Shown here: positions 9,038 through 18,329 of the stretch, piece after piece | Position numbering within the stretch: position 1 is the first letter of the stretch | How the letters are laid out: each line of letters starts with the position of its first letter | Assembly (NCBI RefSeq): GCF_001545075.1 | Contig: NZ_FCOB02000013.1 | Location: 62,001-126,000 of the forward strand | Origin: Caballeronia ptereochthonis | GTDB lineage: Bacteria; Pseudomonadota; Gammaproteobacteria; Burkholderiales; Burkholderiaceae | Direction of reading: 5' to 3' | Length of the DNA stretch: 64,000 nucleotides | Made by a program: the position numbers and the translations under genes | Notes under the pieces: generated by a model | The model's input: the letters and a program-made list of their open reading frames with translations, nothing else | Told to the model about the DNA's origin: nothing | Database searches by the model: none

Positions 9038-9988
9038 ATGAATATCCGTCGAAACATGCACAAAGCAAAGAATTTCACTTCCGCCTACCAGCCGCGTTTG
9101 CTTCTCGTGGACGACGATCCGGGGATGATCCGCATCATCGGCGAGATGCTCGCGGAATTTCCCGATCAGCGTTTCGCTACCACCGGCGAGTCCGCGCTTG
9201 CACTGGCGCGCGAATCGACGCCGGATCTCATCCTGCTCGACGCGAACCTGCCTGACATGACGGGCTTCGATGTCTGCGAAATCCTCAAGCGCGATGCAAA
9301 ACTCGCGCGCGTGCCGGTGGTTTTCGTCACGAGCCACGATGCCCCCGCGCTCGAAGTCGATGCGTTTCGCATGGGCGCGGCCGACTACGTCATCAAGCCG
9401 CTCGTCGCGCCACGCCTGCAGGCGCGGGTGCGCGCGCAGCTTCGCCTGAAGAGCCGCGTGATGGAAGCGCAGGCACGCTTGCGCGAGGAAGGCATAACGC
9501 CGTCTGCACCCAAAGCCTCGGACGTGCGCTTGCTCGGCATTCTGGCGAGTGATACCGCCGACGCCCAGCGCGACGCGCTCGAAGCCATCGGCACGCTGGA
9601 TCTGATTGCGGATCGCGAGGCCGCGCTGCGTCTTGCCGAGCGAAATGCGCCGAGCGCCATCGTGCTGGATGCGCGTTGCTGCAATGCGCCTGGCGAAACG
9701 CAAACGCTCGCCGAAACCGTGCGCGCGTTGCTTGCGCCCGATCCTCTCATACCCATCATCGTGCTGGCCGACGCATGCGATGTCGACACCGAGCAGCGCA
9801 TGCTCGATGCGGGCGCGGCGGATGTCATCGCGAAACCCGCGAGGCCCGCCGTTCTGCAGGCACGTGTGCGCGCCGCGCTGGCTTCGGCGCGCAAGGCGCA
9901 AGAGACGCTTCGTTCGGCGCTTGAATCTCCTGGTGGCGCGCGCGTTCATCCGTTCCCTGCAAACGCTCGCGACATGCGCGGCGCCTGA
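9038..9988 (+). CDS. Response regulator with two receiver domains and no output domain
   Basis: The 316-residue protein carries a first receiver (about 20-140) with the acidic pair LLLVDDDP, phospho-acceptor Asp 68 in LILLDANLPDM, and Lys 120 in DYVIKPL. A second, more divergent receiver (about 160-295) keeps Asp 211 (IVLDAR) and Lys 266 (VIAKPARP) but lacks a clear acidic pair at its start. No DNA-binding, GGDEF or enzymatic domain follows. The start is uncertain (ATG 9038 or 9056, neither with a strong ribosome site). It converges on the hybrid kinase gene 20 bp away, suggesting they work in one phosphorelay. Confidence 0.87.
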   Translation: MNIRRNMHKAKNFTSAYQPRLLLVDDDPGMIRIIGEMLAEFPDQRFATTGESALALARESTPDLILLDANLPDMTGFDVCEILKRDAKLARVPVVFVTSHDAPALEVDAFRMGAADYVIKPLVAPRLQARVRAQLRLKSRVMEAQARLREEGITPSAPKASDVRLLGILASDTADAQRDALEAIGTLDLIADREAALRLAERNAPSAIVLDARCCNAPGETQTLAETVRALLAPDPLIPIIVLADACDVDTEQRMLDAGAADVIAKPARPAVLQARVRAALASARKAQETLRSALESPGGARVHPFPANARDMRGA

Positions 9989-10008
9989 TCTTCAGCGGAT
10001 GCCTCGGA

Positions 10009-13000
10009 TCAGGCCTGCTTCAGCATGTCGCGCGCGATCTTCGATGCTCGCGCAAAATCGAGCGCCCGCACGCGCGCAAGGAAATGCTCGAAGTCCTCGC
10101 GATGCCCGCTCGGCGCGTGAGGCGACAGGTTTTCCGAGAGCGCGATCGCTTGCAGATTCGATGCATCCAGTAACGCGACGATCGTCGAAAGGCGCGCATG
10201 CCAGCCCTCGTCTTCGAGCGGTTGCGTGAGGATTGGCGCTTTCGCTGTCGCCGGCGGACGGGCGAATTCACGGGTCAGCGCTTCGACACTCGATTCAAGC
10301 AGCTGCTGCATGCGCGAAATCCTCGCGCTGGCCGAGGCGAGCGTGCGCGCGCCGTCTTCGCTGCCGAGCAGATCGCTCTCGAGCTGGCTTGAAAGTCGGG
10401 CGAGCGCCGTCGCGCCGACCGTGCCCGCGCTGCCCTTGATCGCGTGCAGCACCGATGCGGCGCCTTTCGCGTCTTGTGCGGCGAGCCTCGCGGCCAGATG
10501 CGCGAGTTGCTTCCCGGTCTGCGCCCCGAAGCCGCCGACTGCGCTGTGGATCAGCTCCAGATTGCCGCCAAAGCGCGCGACGATCGAATCGCGCGGCTCG
10601 ATCGCCGCTTCACCGCTCGCGCTTCGTTCGGCTGTTTCATCCGTGTCCGTGTCGGCCGTCGCGTGTCCGGCTTGCGCGCGCAGCACACTCACAAGCCGCT
10701 CGACATCGATCGGTTTGCCGACGTGATCGTTCATGCCCGCTTCGATGCAGGCGTCGCGATCCGCGCCCGATGCGTTGGCCGTCATCGCGACGATAGGCAG
10801 CGCGGCGAAGCGGCCATCCGCGCGAATGAGGCGCGTCGCTTCGAGGCCGTCGAGATCGGGCATCTGCACGTCCATCAGAACGGCATCGAAATGCGCGTTC
10901 GCGGCCACGATCAGGTCGACGCCTTCGCGTCCGCTCTCGGCGAGCGTCACGGTCGCGCCTTCGGCGAGCAACAGGCCTTCGGCGACCTGGCGGTTGAGCG
11001 CATTGTCCTCGACCACCAGCAGCGAGAGTCCCGCGAGGCGCCGCGCTTTCGTTTCGATCCGGCGCGGCTGCGTTTGAGCATGGATCGCGCCGGCGTCGCC
11101 CGGCATTGCGGCGCGGATGGCTGCGACGAGCTGCTTCGGCGTCACGGGCTTGGTCAGAAATCCGGCGAAGGGCGCCACGCCGCCTTCCTGCGACTCTCTC
11201 AACACCTCGCGCCCGAACGCGGTGACGAGCAGCACGAGCGGCGGGGCGCCGCGATCCTTCATCGTGCCGACGAATTTCGCGGCGTTCAGGCCGTCGAGGC
11301 CGGGCATGCGCCAGTCGAGCAGCGCGATGTCGTAGGGCGCGCCGCCGCGCGCGGCATCGGCGATGCGCTCGACGGCCTCGATGCCGCTCGTGACCACATC
11401 GGCGTGCCAGCCGAGCGAGCGCACCGTGCGAGAGAGGATGTCGCGCGCAATGGCATTGTCGTCCGCAATGAGGATGCGCGCGCCATGCTCCGGGATCGCG
11501 CTCGCGTCGTGCATGGGGGCGCGCGCATGCTCCACGCCGAGCGTGATGTCGAACCAGAAGCGGCTGCCTTCGCCCACACGGCTTTCGACCTCGAGCTGAC
11601 TGCCCATCATCGCGACGAGCCGCTTGCAGATCACGAGCCCGAGGCCGGAGCCGCCGTAGCGCCGCGACGTCGACGCCTCCGCCTGCGTGAAGCCTTCGAA
11701 GATGCGCGCCAGTTGCTCCTCGCTGATGCCGATGCCGCTATCGCTCACCACGATGCGCAAGCGCACCGTGTCCCCGGACGCGTCGCGCATGGTTTCGAGC
11801 AGATGCATGCTCACGACGATCTCCCCGGCCGACGTGAACTTGAGCGCGTTGCCCGCCAGATTGATGAGCACCTGCTGAAGCCGGAAGCCATCGCCGACGA
11901 GCACGTCGGGCAAGGCCGGATCGAGATCGAACAGCACTTCGACGTCCTTCGTGCCCTGATTGCCGGAGAGCACGGCGCCCAGTTCCTCCATCAGCTTCTC
12001 GGGCTCGAACGGATAACTGTCGAGCTGCAGCTTGCCTGCTTCGATCTTCGAATAGTCGAGGATGTCATTGAGCAGGTTCAGAAGCGATTTCGCGGCGATC
12101 TCGGCCTTGCTTACGTAGTCCCGCTGGCACCGGTCGAGCGTCGTCAGCTGCACGAGATGGAGCATGCCGAGCACCGCGTTCATCGGCGTGCGGATTTCAT
12201 GGCTCATGTTCGCGAGGAACGACGACTTGGCCGCGCTCGCCGCGTCGGCCTGCTCCTTCGCGTTGCGCAGATGGAACTCGAGCTCGTACTGATCGGTGAC
12301 GTCGTAATTCACGCCGGTCATGGCGACGGGCTTGCCGCTCGCGTCGCGCTGCGCGCGCAGGCCGATCTGGATGCGCCGCGTCGTGCCGTCCGGCAGGACG
12401 ATGCGAAACGGCGGCAATTCCTCGGTTTCGCCCGCCGTCGCGGCGCGCAGGCACGCATCGATTTCGCCGGCATCATCGGGATGGATGCGCTGCAGCCAGT
12501 GCTCGAAGTGCAGGCCGTTGTCGAGCAGCTCGGGCGGATATTGATAGATCTCGAACATGCGCGCATTCCAGTGCAGCTTGCCCGTGGCGATATTCCACGA
12601 CCAGATGCCCAGCTCGGCGATGTCGGCGGCGAGCAGAAGCTGGTCGCGCGCGTCGGCGAGTTCGCTGCGCTCCTTCTTCTGCCGCGAGATATCCGTAATG
12701 ACGGATACAAAATGCAAAGCGCCATCGGGACGCATCGCGCCCGTCGAGACGTGCGCCGGGAATGACGTGCCGTCCTTGCGCAGGCCCGCGAGCTCGCATT
12801 CGGCCGTCGGAATTCCGCTCGCGCCCTTGAATTGCATTATGTATTCGTTATACGCATCGAGATAGGGCGGCGGGACCAGCATCCGGATGTTCTGCCCGAT
12901 GACCTCGCTCGCCTTGTAGCCGAATACACGCTCGCCTGCGGAGTTGAACGAGCGGACCGCGCCGCGCTCGTCCACGGTGATGATCGGGTTGATCGCGGTG

Positions 13001-13995
13001 TCGAGGACCGTGCGCGTCGTCGCGAGGCTGCGGGCGAGTTCCTGCTCGATCCCGGTGCGCGCGGTGATCTGGCGCACGAGGCTCGAGCCGAACAGGGCCA
13101 GCACCAGGGCGAGCACGCCGGTGACCGCGGCGTGCCAGAGCGTGTCGCGCCACCATGGGGCGATGATCTCGTCACGCGAGAGCGCCGCCGCGACGAAGAG
13201 CGGATAGTCCTGCAGTTCGCGGAAGCTGTTGAGGCGCGTGACGCGGTCCTGCGACGATGTCGTCGTGAAGACGCCCGAGCGGCCCTGTTCGAGATACGTG
13301 CGGAAGATCGTCGTGTCGATCACGTTCTTGCCGACGAAGCGGTCCTCGAACGGGCGGCGCACGACCATCACCCCGGAATTCAGCACGAGCACCGCCGCGC
13401 CTGCTTGCCCGAGGTCGAGGCTGTCGTAGAAGCGCGAGAAGAAGGCGACGTCGATGGTCGCGAGCGCGACGCCCGCGAAGCTGCCGTCGGGCGCATCGAT
13501 GCGGCGCGATACCGGCACGATCCATTTGCCGGTCGAGCGGCTCCTCACCGGCGGTCCGATGTGCGTGCCCCGGTCGGTGTGACTGCGGTGATATTCGAAG
13601 TATTCGCGATCCGAATTGTTGAAGCGCAGGTCGAGCTTCGGCTGCGAGTTGACGATCCAGGCGCCGGTCCTGTCGTAGATGAAGAGGCCGTTCAGCTGCG
13701 GCAACTGCTCGACGCGCGAGACCAGAGAACGATGCAGGCGCTCCAGCGACCGGGGCGACGTCCCTTCCTCCTCGACGCTCTCCACCATGCCGATGAGCGT
13801 CGTGTCCGCTTCCTTGAACGTGTCGTTCGCGTGCTGCGCCATCGCGCGCGCGAGGTTGTTCGTCGCCGTCGTCATCTCATGGAGCTGCACGCGGCGCGCG
13901 GTGAAGCTGCGCCATACGTCGGTGCCGATCAGCAGCACACAGACGACGACGATGAACATCGTCATCCTGAAGGTGAGCGAATGGCGACTGAGCAC
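10009..13995 (-). CDS. Hybrid sensor histidine kinase (Cache-PAS-PAS-HisKA-HATPase-REC-REC-Hpt)
   Basis: This large membrane kinase has 1328 residues. In order: membrane segment (about 10-28), periplasmic Cache-like sensor, second membrane segment (about 295-315), two PAS domains (about 335-580), HisKA with His 599 in FLANMSHEIRTPMN, HATPase (NLAGNALKF), a receiver with Asp 894 (ALLDWRMPG), a receiver with Asp 1042 (LMDVQMPD), and an Hpt domain with His 1184 (VLHAIKGSAG). I chose the GTG at 13995 because a GGAG lies at proper spacing and a membrane helix follows; the frame stays open to 14262. The partner regulator is probably the tandem-receiver protein immediately convergent to it. Confidence 0.93.
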   Translation of the reverse strand: MLSRHSLTFRMTMFIVVVCVLLIGTDVWRSFTARRVQLHEMTTATNNLARAMAQHANDTFKEADTTLIGMVESVEEEGTSPRSLERLHRSLVSRVEQLPQLNGLFIYDRTGAWIVNSQPKLDLRFNNSDREYFEYHRSHTDRGTHIGPPVRSRSTGKWIVPVSRRIDAPDGSFAGVALATIDVAFFSRFYDSLDLGQAGAAVLVLNSGVMVVRRPFEDRFVGKNVIDTTIFRTYLEQGRSGVFTTTSSQDRVTRLNSFRELQDYPLFVAAALSRDEIIAPWWRDTLWHAAVTGVLALVLALFGSSLVRQITARTGIEQELARSLATTRTVLDTAINPIITVDERGAVRSFNSAGERVFGYKASEVIGQNIRMLVPPPYLDAYNEYIMQFKGASGIPTAECELAGLRKDGTSFPAHVSTGAMRPDGALHFVSVITDISRQKKERSELADARDQLLLAADIAELGIWSWNIATGKLHWNARMFEIYQYPPELLDNGLHFEHWLQRIHPDDAGEIDACLRAATAGETEELPPFRIVLPDGTTRRIQIGLRAQRDASGKPVAMTGVNYDVTDQYELEFHLRNAKEQADAASAAKSSFLANMSHEIRTPMNAVLGMLHLVQLTTLDRCQRDYVSKAEIAAKSLLNLLNDILDYSKIEAGKLQLDSYPFEPEKLMEELGAVLSGNQGTKDVEVLFDLDPALPDVLVGDGFRLQQVLINLAGNALKFTSAGEIVVSMHLLETMRDASGDTVRLRIVVSDSGIGISEEQLARIFEGFTQAEASTSRRYGGSGLGLVICKRLVAMMGSQLEVESRVGEGSRFWFDITLGVEHARAPMHDASAIPEHGARILIADDNAIARDILSRTVRSLGWHADVVTSGIEAVERIADAARGGAPYDIALLDWRMPGLDGLNAAKFVGTMKDRGAPPLVLLVTAFGREVLRESQEGGVAPFAGFLTKPVTPKQLVAAIRAAMPGDAGAIHAQTQPRRIETKARRLAGLSLLVVEDNALNRQVAEGLLLAEGATVTLAESGREGVDLIVAANAHFDAVLMDVQMPDLDGLEATRLIRADGRFAALPIVAMTANASGADRDACIEAGMNDHVGKPIDVERLVSVLRAQAGHATADTDTDETAERSASGEAAIEPRDSIVARFGGNLELIHSAVGGFGAQTGKQLAHLAARLAAQDAKGAASVLHAIKGSAGTVGATALARLSSQLESDLLGSEDGARTLASASARISRMQQLLESSVEALTREFARPPATAKAPILTQPLEDEGWHARLSTIVALLDASNLQAIALSENLSPHAPSGHREDFEHFLARVRALDFARASKIARDMLKQA

Positions 13996-14471
13996 GCCGT
14001 TATCTCCGAATGAGCGTTGCAAATGGCGCAGGCCGGCCTCGAAATTCGAAGGCTGCCGTATCTTATCGCGCCATCCGGAGGAGGCCGTTTGACGGGCGGG
14101 ACGGCGCATACGGCGTTTCGTGCGGCGATCAAGCCTGTTTACGGCATCGTGGTGAGAAAGCTTGATCCCGTGGGGTGGAATTTTTCCCGGCTTTTCCCGA
14201 TATATCGAGGCACGGCTCCGCATTCGTCTCACGCGAAGCTTGTGTTGGCGGCTTGCCGTCATTCAGAGCCGAAAGCGTTGGTCAGCGCCCGACGTTCCGC
14301 GCCGTCCGGGGGCGTCTCGATTCGCGCCGAGCCTTGCCGCGCAAGGGTTTCGAGAAACTGGCACGGCAGGTGCATCAGGAGCCGACACCCGCCGCTTCAG
14401 CGACTCTCCGACTCACCCGTTCGCTCAGCCGGCATTTCATCGAAAGACCCTTTGTGCAAGTGGAGCGAATC
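13996..14471. other. Intergenic region upstream of kinase and DUF3563 gene
   Basis: This stretch of about 475 bp lies between divergent genes. The kinase frame is formally open in part of it but shows arginine-rich, shadow-like translation. No family match was seen on either strand. It presumably contains promoters for both directions. Confidence 0.4.
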
Positions 14472-14645
14472 ATGTTGGGATACCTGATTGACATGGCGAA
14501 GGACATCGTGCTGCCGTGCCTGATCTGCTGGACCGAAATGCTGCTGGACCGCGCGGAGCACAGCCGGCGCGATGCGTATCTCGCGTCGTGCGCCGATATC
14601 GGCGAACTCGAGCGGCGCATGCGCACGTGCGAGTTCGATGCATGA
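14472..14645 (+). CDS. DUF3563 family small protein
   Basis: This 57-residue protein has a hydrophobic N-terminal part (MLGYLIDMAKDIVLP) and the family's C-terminal signature RRDAYLASCADIGELERRMR. DUF3563 proteins are small, uncharacterised and common in Burkholderia relatives. ATG 14472 has a TGGAGCG ribosome site. The reading frame is open far upstream, but that extension has shadow-like composition. It is followed by the hydrolase gene 22 bp downstream. Function is unknown. Confidence 0.83.
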   Translation: MLGYLIDMAKDIVLPCLICWTEMLLDRAEHSRRDAYLASCADIGELERRMRTCEFDA

Positions 14646-14667
14646 TCACATCGAAGGGCGAGAACGA

Positions 14668-15495
14668 ATGATGATGGCTTTGAACGACCAGCAGACCGCC
14701 GCCCCGGTCATCGCGCTGCATTGCTCGGGCGCGGGCGCGACTCAATGGCGCCAGCTCGGCGAAACGCTCGGAACGATGAATGCCCGTTACGCGCTGATCG
14801 CCCCCGAGCACTACGGCTGTGACAGCGCCGGCCCCTGGAGCGGCGAGCGCGCTTTCACGCTCGCGGACGAAGCGGCGCGCACCGTCGAGATCATCGATCG
14901 CCATCGCGGCAAGGTGCATCTCGTCGGCCATTCATATGGCGGCGGCGTCGCGTTGCGCGCGGCGCTCGAACGGCCGCACGGCGTCGCGAGCATCACGCTC
15001 TACGAGCCCTCGGCGTTTCATCTGCTGAAGGGCATGGGCGTGCGCGGCGCGGCGGAATTCGCGGAGATTCTCGCGATCGCCGCGCGCACGGCGGAAGGCG
15101 TCGTTGCGGGCGATCTGCGCGGCGCGGCAAGCTCGTTCGTCGATTATTGGAGCGGGCGGGGCGCATGGTCGGCGCTGCGGCCGTCGGTGCAGGCAATGTT
15201 GACGCGATGGGTGCCGAAAGCTCCGCTCGATTTCCGCGCGCTGATTCACGAGCCCACGCCCGCGAGCGCCTATGCGAATCTGCGCATTCCCACGCTCGTG
15301 ATGCGCGGCGAACACGCGCCCGCGCCGACGCGCCTGATCGCCGAGACGCTGCCCGGGTTGATGCCGGCGGCAAAGCTGATCGTCGTGCCCGACGCGGGGC
15401 ACATGGGGCCGCTCACGCATGCGCAGGCGGTGAACGCGGCCATCGTGCGGCATATCGAAGCGTGCGACGAGCGCGCCGAAAGCCTATCCGAGTAG
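14668..15495 (+). CDS. Alpha/beta hydrolase
   Basis: The 275-residue hydrolase begins with the oxyanion stretch LHCSGAGATQWRQL, has the nucleophile elbow GHSYGGG (Ser, about residue 92), a late acid residue before LVMRGEH, and GHMGPLTH supplying the catalytic His. The elbow Ser points to an esterase, lipase or C-C hydrolase rather than an epoxide hydrolase. ATG 14668, one of two consecutive Met codons, follows GAAGGGCGAG. Its 3' end overlaps the convergent membrane-protein gene by 12 bp. The substrate is unknown. Confidence 0.88.
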   Translation: MMMALNDQQTAAPVIALHCSGAGATQWRQLGETLGTMNARYALIAPEHYGCDSAGPWSGERAFTLADEAARTVEIIDRHRGKVHLVGHSYGGGVALRAALERPHGVASITLYEPSAFHLLKGMGVRGAAEFAEILAIAARTAEGVVAGDLRGAASSFVDYWSGRGAWSALRPSVQAMLTRWVPKAPLDFRALIHEPTPASAYANLRIPTLVMRGEHAPAPTRLIAETLPGLMPAAKLIVVPDAGHMGPLTHAQAVNAAIVRHIEACDERAESLSE

Positions 15496-16131
15496 GCCGT
15501 CGCGCGATGGCGCGCTTTCACCCTGACGCTCGATGAGCCTTGCGCGGAACCAGAACGTCCACGCGAGCAATCCGCCATAGATCACGTAGCTCACGACGGG
15601 CGACACCACGAGATAACGCTCGACGGGCCACGTCCACGCGAACCAGAATCGCAGGATGGTTTCGGCCGTCAGGCCGACGCCCCAAACGAGCGTCATGAGC
15701 CGCAGCGATGCGCGCAGCGCGGCGCTCTCGCTCCAGTAAGCCTCGAAACGCTCCGCGCCGTTTTCCTGCTCGCGCGTGACGGTTGCGCGCGCGAGATAGA
15801 AGACGAGCGGGCGCTCGAACAGAAGCGAAAGAAGAAACACGATGCCCGTCGCGCCCGCCGCGAGCGATTCGCGCACGAGCAGGATGCGCGGGCTGCCGCC
15901 CATCGCGAGCATGACGATCGACAGCGCGATGCCGAACAGCACGAGCGCCGAGAGCGCATCGACGCGGCGCGAGCGCGCGAACTCGACGAGGCTCCAGACG
16001 AGCGGCGGCGCTGCCGACGCGTAGAGCGCGCCGACGTCGCCCCAATACGGCAACGCAAGGCGATAGGCAAGCCACGGAAGCAGCAGATTGGCGACGAGTT
16101 CGAGCACGAGACCGGGCTTGATCTTTTTCAT
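15484..16131 (-). CDS. VC0807-type integral membrane protein
   Basis: This 215-residue protein has about five to six hydrophobic segments and begins MKKIKPGLVLELVANLLLPWLAY, which resembles the VC0807 family of uncharacterised membrane proteins. Other family-like parts are FARSRRVDALSALVLF and a central amphipathic stretch (ERFEAYWSESAALRAS). It overlaps the hydrolase gene tail to tail by 12 bp. No enzymatic motif was seen, and its function is unknown. Confidence 0.82.
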   Translation of the reverse strand: MKKIKPGLVLELVANLLLPWLAYRLALPYWGDVGALYASAAPPLVWSLVEFARSRRVDALSALVLFGIALSIVMLAMGGSPRILLVRESLAAGATGIVFLLSLLFERPLVFYLARATVTREQENGAERFEAYWSESAALRASLRLMTLVWGVGLTAETILRFWFAWTWPVERYLVVSPVVSYVIYGGLLAWTFWFRARLIERQGESAPSRDGLLG

Positions 16132-16369
16132 GGGCTCAAGGAATGGGTGCGGAATGCGCGGGGCCTTGCGCCAAGTATAAAAGATCAGGTGTGCGGGAAT
16201 GTGCGCATACGCGCGTCAATCCTGTGTCTGCCAGGCGCTGGCGCCTCGATCGGCGAGTCATGCGATGCCGTCGAAGCGGTGGCGGGAGCAAATCAGGGCG
16301 GGCAAGGACGGGGCCGCCGCCGGGCAGGCGCGGGCGGCGGCGATGAAGTCATGAAGCGATGTGTCGAAG

Positions 16370-16690
16370 CTACTTCTTTGCGCCCGCGGCAGCGCCGGCG
16401 TTGCCGGCGTTTACGGCATTCGCGTTCGCGGCGTTGGCAGCATTCGGGTTATAGGTGGAGTTGGCGTTGTAGCCGGGACGGGCCGTGTTGGTGTTTGCGC
16501 TGTTCGAATAAGCGTTGTTCGATTTGAGGGGCTTCGGCTGCAGCGTCTGGTTGATGACACCCATCTGTCCCATCTTCTTGGCGGCCTGGCTGTCCGCGCT
16601 TGCTGCCGTGGCGAAGCACAGGCCGGCGGCGCCGACGATCAGCGCAATGGGCATGACGTGCCGCTGCACGCGATTGCGATCTTTCTTCAT
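16370..16690 (-). CDS. Secreted low-complexity Asn/Ala-rich small protein
   Basis: The 106-residue protein starts MKKDRNRVQRHVMPIALIV with a hydrophobic signal segment ending at ATAASADS, followed by a charged piece and a C-terminal half composed mainly of Asn, Ala, Gly and Ser (repeated NAAN/NAVN units). A Shine-Dalgarno-like AGGAGGCC lies upstream of ATG 16690. Such small exported low-complexity proteins are common in Burkholderia and lack assigned functions. I do not recognise a family. Confidence 0.65.
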   Translation of the reverse strand: MKKDRNRVQRHVMPIALIVGAAGLCFATAASADSQAAKKMGQMGVINQTLQPKPLKSNNAYSNSANTNTARPGYNANSTYNPNAANAANANAVNAGNAGAAAGAKK

Positions 16691-16935
16691 GACGGCCTCC
16701 TTGGTCGACGCTCGCCGCGCGCGTGAAATGCAACGAAGACGAAGCGCACGGCAGCAGTCTATTGTGCGCACGCAGGATGCCCGAACGGAAGAGGGTTTTG
16801 CCTAGTTGTGGCGCGGGCGTGTCCACGACGTCCTAATGCGCGAAAACTTGATAAATGTCTAAGGAATGAATCGTCCTTATCGGTAATATGTACGTCGAAG
16901 TACTTTATATAGCCGACTCTGGAGGGTCACTCCGC

Positions 16936-17157
16936 ATGTTTCCCGAATACCGCGATCTCATTTCCCGCCTGAAGACCGAAGATGCTCACTTCTCTCGGCT
17001 CTTCGAGCGCCACAACGAGCTCGATCATCAAATCAGCAACATGGAAACGGGCGTGACGCCCGCCGACGCGTTCGCCATCGAATCGCTCAAGAAGGAAAAG
17101 CTGCTGTTGAAGGACAAGATCTACGTCGTCTTGCGCAAGGCGCATGAAACCGCGTGA
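16936..17157 (+). CDS. YdcH family (DUF465) protein
   Basis: The 73-residue alpha-helical protein begins MFPEYRDLISRLKTEDAHF and has FERHNELDHQI and LKKEKLLLKDKIY, the two-helix coiled pattern of YdcH/DUF465. ATG 16936 is preceded by GGAGGG; the upstream GTG/ATG frame is not needed. It sits directly ahead of the PPK2 gene and is likely co-transcribed with it. The biochemical role is not established. Confidence 0.88.
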   Translation: MFPEYRDLISRLKTEDAHFSRLFERHNELDHQISNMETGVTPADAFAIESLKKEKLLLKDKIYVVLRKAHETA

Positions 17158-17201
17158 AAAGCATCGAGACGAGAGAGACAGAGCAATCGAGCCAGGAGTT
17201 G

Positions 17202-18329
17202 ATGAAGTTGATGACGCGAGATGACCATGCCGCCTCGGGCGCAGCGCAGCATCCACCCGAGTTGCATGCCGTGATCGACGGAGACGTCACGGCCCGTTCG
17301 GACCCGGACGGTATCGAGCAGGAAGAGACCGAGCGCGCGGTCGAAGCGGCACGCGACCTGATGACGAGCAGCGTGGACGGCATTCTGGAGAAGCTTGGCA
17401 TGCAGGCGCCGGGAGGAACGGCATCGCTGTTCGATACCGTGCGCACGCTGATCGACGGAATGTCGCCGGACGAAATCCGCGCGTTGCGCGCGCATCTGTT
17501 CGATGGAGCGGCGGCGCTGCGCTCGGCAGGCGGTGCTCCCAATCCGGACGACGAGCTGTCGCCGTCATGGCGAGAAGGCGGTTATCCGTATCGCCATCTG
17601 ATGTCGCGGCGCGCGTACGAGAAGCAGAAATACCGCCTTCAGGTCGAACTGCTGAAGCTTCAGGCCTGGGTGCGGGACACCGGCCAGCGCGTGGTGATCC
17701 TCTTCGAAGGGCGCGACGCGGCAGGCAAGGGCGGCACCATCAAGCGATTCATGGAGCATCTGAATCCGCGTGGCGCGCGCGTGGTCGCGCTGGAAAAGCC
17801 TTCCGAGCGCGAGCGCGGGCAATGGTATTTTCAGCGTTACGTGGAGCACTTGCCGACGGCGGGCGAGATCGTTCTCTTCGACCGCTCGTGGTACAACCGC
17901 GCGGGCGTCGAGCGCGTGATGGGCTTTTGCACGCAGCGCGAATACGACGAATTCATGCAGCAGGTGCCCGCGTTCGAGCGGCATCTGTCGCAAAGCGGTA
18001 CGCATGTCATCAAGCTATGGTTTTCGGTGAGCCGCGCCGAGCAGCGCCGCCGCTTCAAGGAGCGCGAGATTCATCCGCTCAAGCAGTGGAAGCTGAGCCC
18101 GGTCGATCTCGCGTCGCTCGACAAGTGGAACGCGTACACCGACGCGAAAGAAGCGATGTTCGCGCACACCGATAGCGCAGACACGCCCTGGACCGTCGTG
18201 CGCTCCGATTGCAAGAAGCGCGCGCGGCTCAACGCGATGCGCTATGTGCTGCACAAGCTGCCGTATGCGACTCGCGATCTCGCGGCGATCGGCGCGGTGG
18301 ACCCGTTCATCGTCGGGCGGCCGTTCTAG
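17202..18329 (+). CDS. ppk2: Polyphosphate kinase 2
   Basis: This PPK2 family protein phosphorylates nucleoside diphosphates from polyphosphate or runs the reverse reaction. The catalytic domain begins near residue 125 (YPYRHLMSRRAYEKQKYRL) with Walker A-like GRDAAGKGGT (about 170-179), the Asp-containing DRSWYNRAGVE (Asp 227) and the family EREIHPLKQWKLSP. It carries a roughly 115-residue N-terminal extension before the core, which is longer than many single-domain PPK2 proteins. ATG 17202 has AGGAG 5 nt upstream; a GTG at 17154 overlapping the YdcH stop is the alternative start. Its end overlaps the convergent LysR gene by 4 bp. Confidence 0.92.
   Translation: MKLMTRDDHAASGAAQHPPELHAVIDGDVTARSDPDGIEQEETERAVEAARDLMTSSVDGILEKLGMQAPGGTASLFDTVRTLIDGMSPDEIRALRAHLFDGAAALRSAGGAPNPDDELSPSWREGGYPYRHLMSRRAYEKQKYRLQVELLKLQAWVRDTGQRVVILFEGRDAAGKGGTIKRFMEHLNPRGARVVALEKPSERERGQWYFQRYVEHLPTAGEIVLFDRSWYNRAGVERVMGFCTQREYDEFMQQVPAFERHLSQSGTHVIKLWFSVSRAEQRRRFKEREIHPLKQWKLSPVDLASLDKWNAYTDAKEAMFAHTDSADTPWTVVRSDCKKRARLNAMRYVLHKLPYATRDLAAIGAVDPFIVGRPF

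Noticed and set aside
10444..12765. 773-residue open frame on the plus strand opposite the hybrid kinase
   Set aside because: Arg/His/Ala-rich reading with no domain; it is the antisense shadow of a GC-rich coding sequence that has clear kinase motifs.
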